Assembly (NCBI GenBank): GCA_003541285.1
Contig: DPMS01000763.1
Coordinates: 1-8,090, forward strand
Direction of reading: 5' to 3'
DNA from: Actinomycetota bacterium
Lineage (GTDB): Bacteria; Actinomycetota; Actinomycetes; Streptosporangiales; Streptosporangiaceae
Length of the DNA: 8,090 nucleotides
The position numbers and the translations under genes are program-made. This document shows positions 5,766 through 8,090 of this stretch, in pieces; position 1 is the first letter of the stretch, and each line of letters begins with the position of its first letter. Below the pieces are notes generated by a model that was not told the origin of the DNA, did not search any database, and saw nothing but the letters and a program-made list of their open reading frames with translations.

Positions 5766-5797
5766 GAAATATGCACCGAATAGGAAATAAACGGATC

Positions 5798-5807
5798 AAG
5801 GAGAAGG
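5798..5807 (+). promoter_or_regulatory. Ribosome site deciding the secreted-protein start
   Basis: AAGGAGAAGG lies 8 bases before ATG 5816. Upstream in-frame ATGs at 5762 and 5771 would add codons rich in A/T third positions (AGA, AAT, ATA, GGA, AAA), unlike the real genes here. This supports 5816. Confidence 0.55.
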
Positions 5808-5815
5808 CCGGGGCC

Positions 5816-7357
5816 ATGAATATGAGCACAGCCCGGCTGGCCCGCGTAGCGGCGCCCGCCGCCGTCGTGGCCGGCGCCGCGGCTCTGGTGCTGGGTGGCC
5901 TGCCTGCACAGGCTGGCACCTCCGCACTCACCCACCGTGCCCATCACGATCCGGCCGCCGTCTTCACCTACACAGGCGCCCAGCAGACCTGGCTGGTACC
6001 GGCGGGGGTGACGTCGGTGACCGTCACCGCGATCGGGGCCGCGGGCCAGTCGACCAATGGCGGCATCAACACCGGGGGGCTAGCCGCGTCGGTGTTCTCC
6101 ACATTCGGGGTTCTCCCGGGCCAGACCCTGTACGTCGAGGTTGGCGGTGCTGGTTCCGGCGCTGTGGGCGGCTTCAACGGCGGGGGCAACGGCGGTGTTA
6201 CCGGCGGCGGCGGAGGCGGCGCCTCCGACGTCCGGACGATCTCAAGAGCGAACCCGGGCACGCTGACGTCCCGGCTCGTGGTAGCCGGCGGTGGCGGCGG
6301 CGCGGGCACCGACGGTAGTTGCCTCGCTGGCGGTGGCGGCAACGGCGGGAGCCAGGCCGCCGCAGGTGACACCGGCGGTGACTGTACCGTCGCCCTCTCA
6401 GGTGGCGGCGGAGGCGGCGCTGGCGCGAGCCCCGGCGGTACTGCCGGTGGTGCCGGCGCTGGCGCGGGCAGCTCAGCCGGCACAGCCGGCTCCCTCGGCC
6501 AGGGCGGAGCCGGCGGCAATGGCAACGGCGCCGGCAGCGACGGCGGAGGCGGCGGAGGCGGCGTCTTCGGCGGCGGCGGCGGCGGAGGCGGCGGCGATGA
6601 CGGCGGCGGCAACATCGGCGCCGGCGGCGGTGGCGGTGGCGGTGACAGTATGGGCACCTCTCTCGGGTCGACGGCATCGGCCGCATCGGTGACGATCTCC
6701 TACTCGACTACGTCAGCGCTGTCGATCACGACCAGCAGCCCGCTGCCCAGTGGGACGAAGAACCACTCCTACAGCACGAGCCTGACAGCGTCTGGCGGGA
6801 CACCGGGATACACCTGGTCGCTGGCCTCGGGCGGCCTGCCTGCCGGGCTGACGCTGAGTTCCGGTGGCGTCATCAGTGGCACGCCGACCGCGAACGGCAC
6901 CAAGACGTTCACGGTCCGGGTCACAGATGCCGCGTCTGCAACGGCGACCAAGACGTTCTCGCTCACTATCGGCGGGACAGCCGCGGACCTTGCCGTCCTG
7001 CTGTCGCATGAAGGGACCTTCCGGCACGACCGTAACGGCAAGTACCAGATCGAGGTCGCCAACACCAACAGCAGCAACACCTCACTGGAGACCCACGTGT
7101 CGCTGCTGCTGCCCTCCGGGGTGAAGGTGGTGCAGGGCGGCAAGGGAACGTACTGGCAGTGCCACAAGCAGAAGCACTCCTCGTTCTGTGCCCGCAATGC
7201 CAAGATCGACGCCCACAGTTCGACCACGATCACGGTGAAGGTCAAGATCACGGCAGCCGTCGGGAAGCGGCTCAAGGCGAAGGCGATCGTCAGCCCGACC
7301 GACTCGACGCCGGGTGACAACACGTCCTTCGACTTCGCTACCGTTCACCGGCACTGA
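5816..7357 (+). CDS. Secreted glycine-rich protein with ALK/LTK-like Gly-rich, He_PIG and DUF11-like domains
   Basis: This is a 513-residue extracellular protein. Residues 1-33 form a Sec signal peptide (basic start, Ala/Val core, cleavage after AQA). Residues 49-297 resemble the glycine-rich domain of ALK/LTK receptors and bacterial relatives: FTYTGAQQTWLVPAGVTSVTV, IGAAG, PGQTLYVEVGGAG, GGFNGGGNGG, GGGGGGASDVR, SRLVVAGGGGGAG, long poly-Gly runs, and a closing strand ASVTISYS. Residues 300-388 are a putative Ig domain (He_PIG) with GGTPGYTWSLASGGLPAGLTL and the SGTPT motif. Residues 389-510 resemble a DUF11-like domain (ADLAVLLS, LLPSGVKVV, TPGDNTS), with Cys449 and Cys458 possibly paired, as may be Cys169 and Cys190. 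No sortase motif or membrane anchor is seen at the C-terminus, so it is probably released or held non-covalently. Adhesion, matrix or surface-layer roles are inference. Its own promoter and leader precede it. Confidence 0.85.
   Translation: MNMSTARLARVAAPAAVVAGAAALVLGGLPAQAGTSALTHRAHHDPAAVFTYTGAQQTWLVPAGVTSVTVTAIGAAGQSTNGGINTGGLAASVFSTFGVLPGQTLYVEVGGAGSGAVGGFNGGGNGGVTGGGGGGASDVRTISRANPGTLTSRLVVAGGGGGAGTDGSCLAGGGGNGGSQAAAGDTGGDCTVALSGGGGGGAGASPGGTAGGAGAGAGSSAGTAGSLGQGGAGGNGNGAGSDGGGGGGGVFGGGGGGGGGDDGGGNIGAGGGGGGGDSMGTSLGSTASAASVTISYSTTSALSITTSSPLPSGTKNHSYSTSLTASGGTPGYTWSLASGGLPAGLTLSSGGVISGTPTANGTKTFTVRVTDAASATATKTFSLTIGGTAADLAVLLSHEGTFRHDRNGKYQIEVANTNSSNTSLETHVSLLLPSGVKVVQGGKGTYWQCHKQKHSSFCARNAKIDAHSSTTITVKVKITAAVGKRLKAKAIVSPTDSTPGDNTSFDFATVHRH
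6542..6643 (+). repeat. GGC/GGA/GGT trinucleotide tract encoding poly-glycine
   Basis: Residues 243-276 of the secreted protein include uninterrupted Gly runs of seven, nine and eight, written almost wholly with GGC mixed with GGA and GGT. Such tracts are prone to length change by slippage or recombination. The opposite strand reads as artificial Pro- or Arg-rich frames, which I discard. Confidence 0.7.
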
Positions 7358-7369
7358 CACCTGCCGGCT

Positions 7370-7406
7370 GGTGCCGCCCCGGCCACGATCTGGCCGGGGC
7401 GGCACC
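7370..7406. terminator. Perfect 16-bp hairpin, bidirectional terminator
   Basis: GGTGCCGCCCCGGCCA (7370-7385) and TGGCCGGGGCGGCACC (7391-7406) are perfect complements around the loop CGATC. It sits between two convergent stops, 12 bases past one and 22 before the other. It is therefore well placed to end transcription from both sides, although it has no T tract. Confidence 0.85.
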
Positions 7407-7428
7407 GCCATGTCCGCGAGCCAGCGAG

Positions 7429-8090
7429 TCAGCTGCCCAGATGGTGCTGCTCGGCCGACACGAGCCGTCCCGCGCTCACGTGCAGGACCCAGAATGAGCC
7501 CTTGGCCAGGGGCGGCCCGTGCGGCACCGGCGTGCCCAGTCGCTCGCAGGCCCATTCCAGCAGGGCCGGCAGGTTCTCCCGGTGAGCGCAGATCACCGCC
7601 GGCCGGCCGGCCGTAGCCAGATCGCCGATCAGTCGCTGCGCGCGGGCCCGCTGCCACGCCGCCGCGATCCGCTGCCGGGTCGCGGCCGCCCAGCCGTCCG
7701 GCTCGGCGGGGGCGAGCGCGAGAGCCGTTTCGGTCTCCACCTTGGTGCCGGCCAGCGTGGCGTAGGGCTCGACCGTCGCCACGCAGCGCTGCGCCGCGGA
7801 ACTGATCACCCGGGCCGGGCCGAAACAGGACAGGAGTTCGGCCAGATGCTCGGCCTGGGCCTGGCCACGGGGGGTCAGCGGCCGGGTGAGGTCATCGGGC
7901 TGCCCAGCGTCGTACCAGGCTTTCTTGCCCCGTGCCGAGGTGTGCCGCACCAGGATGAGCGCGCTGGTGGTGGCCGGGCCGGAGGCGAACTCGTCGAGCA
8001 CGCGCGCGTCATATTCATAGGAAAGCCGGTCCCGGGCAGCCGTCAGCGGGAGCCAGGCCAGGTCGTCGACCTCCGCATTCGGGACAAACG
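7429..8090 (-). CDS. MutT1-type Nudix/histidine phosphatase fusion protein (N-terminus outside window)
   Basis: 219 residues of the C-terminal part are visible and the frame is open through the right edge. The first 34 (FVPNAEVDDLAWLPLTAA, then RLSYEYDARVLDEF) match the end of the Nudix domain in actinobacterial MutT1 proteins, so the GTG at 8001 is not a real start. A histidine phosphatase domain follows: LVRHTSA with Arg48 and catalytic His49, SSAAQRC with Arg101, ICAHRENLP with His169, then KGSFWVLHVSAGRLVSAE, a MutT1-like ending. The canonical RHG reads RHT. In mycobacteria MutT1 clears 8-oxo-(d)GTP and diadenosine polyphosphates: the Nudix half hydrolyses triphosphate and the phosphatase half can dephosphorylate the product. 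The same role is inferred here. The Nudix box is not in view. A shared terminator separates it from the convergent secreted-protein gene. Confidence 0.88.
   Translation of the reverse strand, partial: FVPNAEVDDLAWLPLTAARDRLSYEYDARVLDEFASGPATTSALILVRHTSARGKKAWYDAGQPDDLTRPLTPRGQAQAEHLAELLSCFGPARVISSAAQRCVATVEPYATLAGTKVETETALALAPAEPDGWAAATRQRIAAAWQRARAQRLIGDLATAGRPAVICAHRENLPALLEWACERLGTPVPHGPPLAKGSFWVLHVSAGRLVSAEQHHLGS

Noticed and set aside
6170..6650. PE_PGRS-type protein of mycobacteria
   Set aside because: Glycine-rich, but it lacks a PE domain and instead has a signal peptide, an ALK/LTK-like opening and He_PIG/DUF11-like domains.
5968..6657. Minus-strand Pro-rich 229-residue frame
   Set aside because: Complement of the poly-glycine codon tract; an artefact of GGC repeats.
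1..8090. Defence island, mobile element or CRISPR
   Set aside because: No transposase, integrase, nuclease-defence genes, terminal repeats or spaced direct repeats were seen; gene content is mostly chromosomal housekeeping.

Overview
The window is GC-rich DNA with strong G/C third-position bias, Shine-Dalgarno and leaderless starts side by side, and the hemE / DUF3000 / ribonuclease D neighbourhood known from many actinomycetes. It most likely comes from the chromosome of a filamentous or soil Actinomycetes species. The sequence alone does not give the genus. I see no phage genes, transposases, tRNA, rRNA or CRISPR.

Layout. Bases 1-61 hold the last 19 codons of a plus-strand gene. Next is a DUF4349 lipoprotein (106-1056, +). 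It converges, with a 12-base gap, on hemE, uroporphyrinogen decarboxylase (1069-2124, -). Across a 139-base divergent spacer lies a tight plus-strand operon: a 69-residue Cys-rich zinc-ribbon-like protein with a near-perfect ribosome site, a DUF3000 protein (GTGA overlap) and an RNase D-type DEDDy exonuclease with an HRDC domain (ATGA overlap, ends 4586). An imperfect hairpin follows. A separate gene for methylated-DNA-protein-cysteine methyltransferase (4781-5407) follows; its ATG sits where transcription should begin downstream of a motif resembling the actinobacterial RecA-independent DNA-damage promoter (PafBC type).

Bases 5408-5815 are a long, locally AT-richer non-coding region. It holds a nested RNA-like stem, a good sigma70-type promoter with a dyad in its spacer, a perfect 14-base palindrome, a possible 6-residue upstream ORF and the leader of a large secreted protein (5816-7357). 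That protein has a signal peptide, an ALK/LTK-like glycine-rich domain, an Ig-like He_PIG domain and a DUF11-like domain. A perfect 16-bp hairpin separates it from a minus-strand gene running off the right edge, a MutT1-type fusion of a Nudix domain (only its end is visible) with a histidine phosphatase domain.

Function. Most of the window is housekeeping: heme synthesis, RNA processing, DNA alkylation repair and probable nucleotide-pool cleaning. The less ordinary parts are the putative damage-responsive promoter of the methyltransferase gene and the secreted glycine-rich protein with its structured upstream region. I did not find a clearly new multi-gene defence or biosynthetic system.
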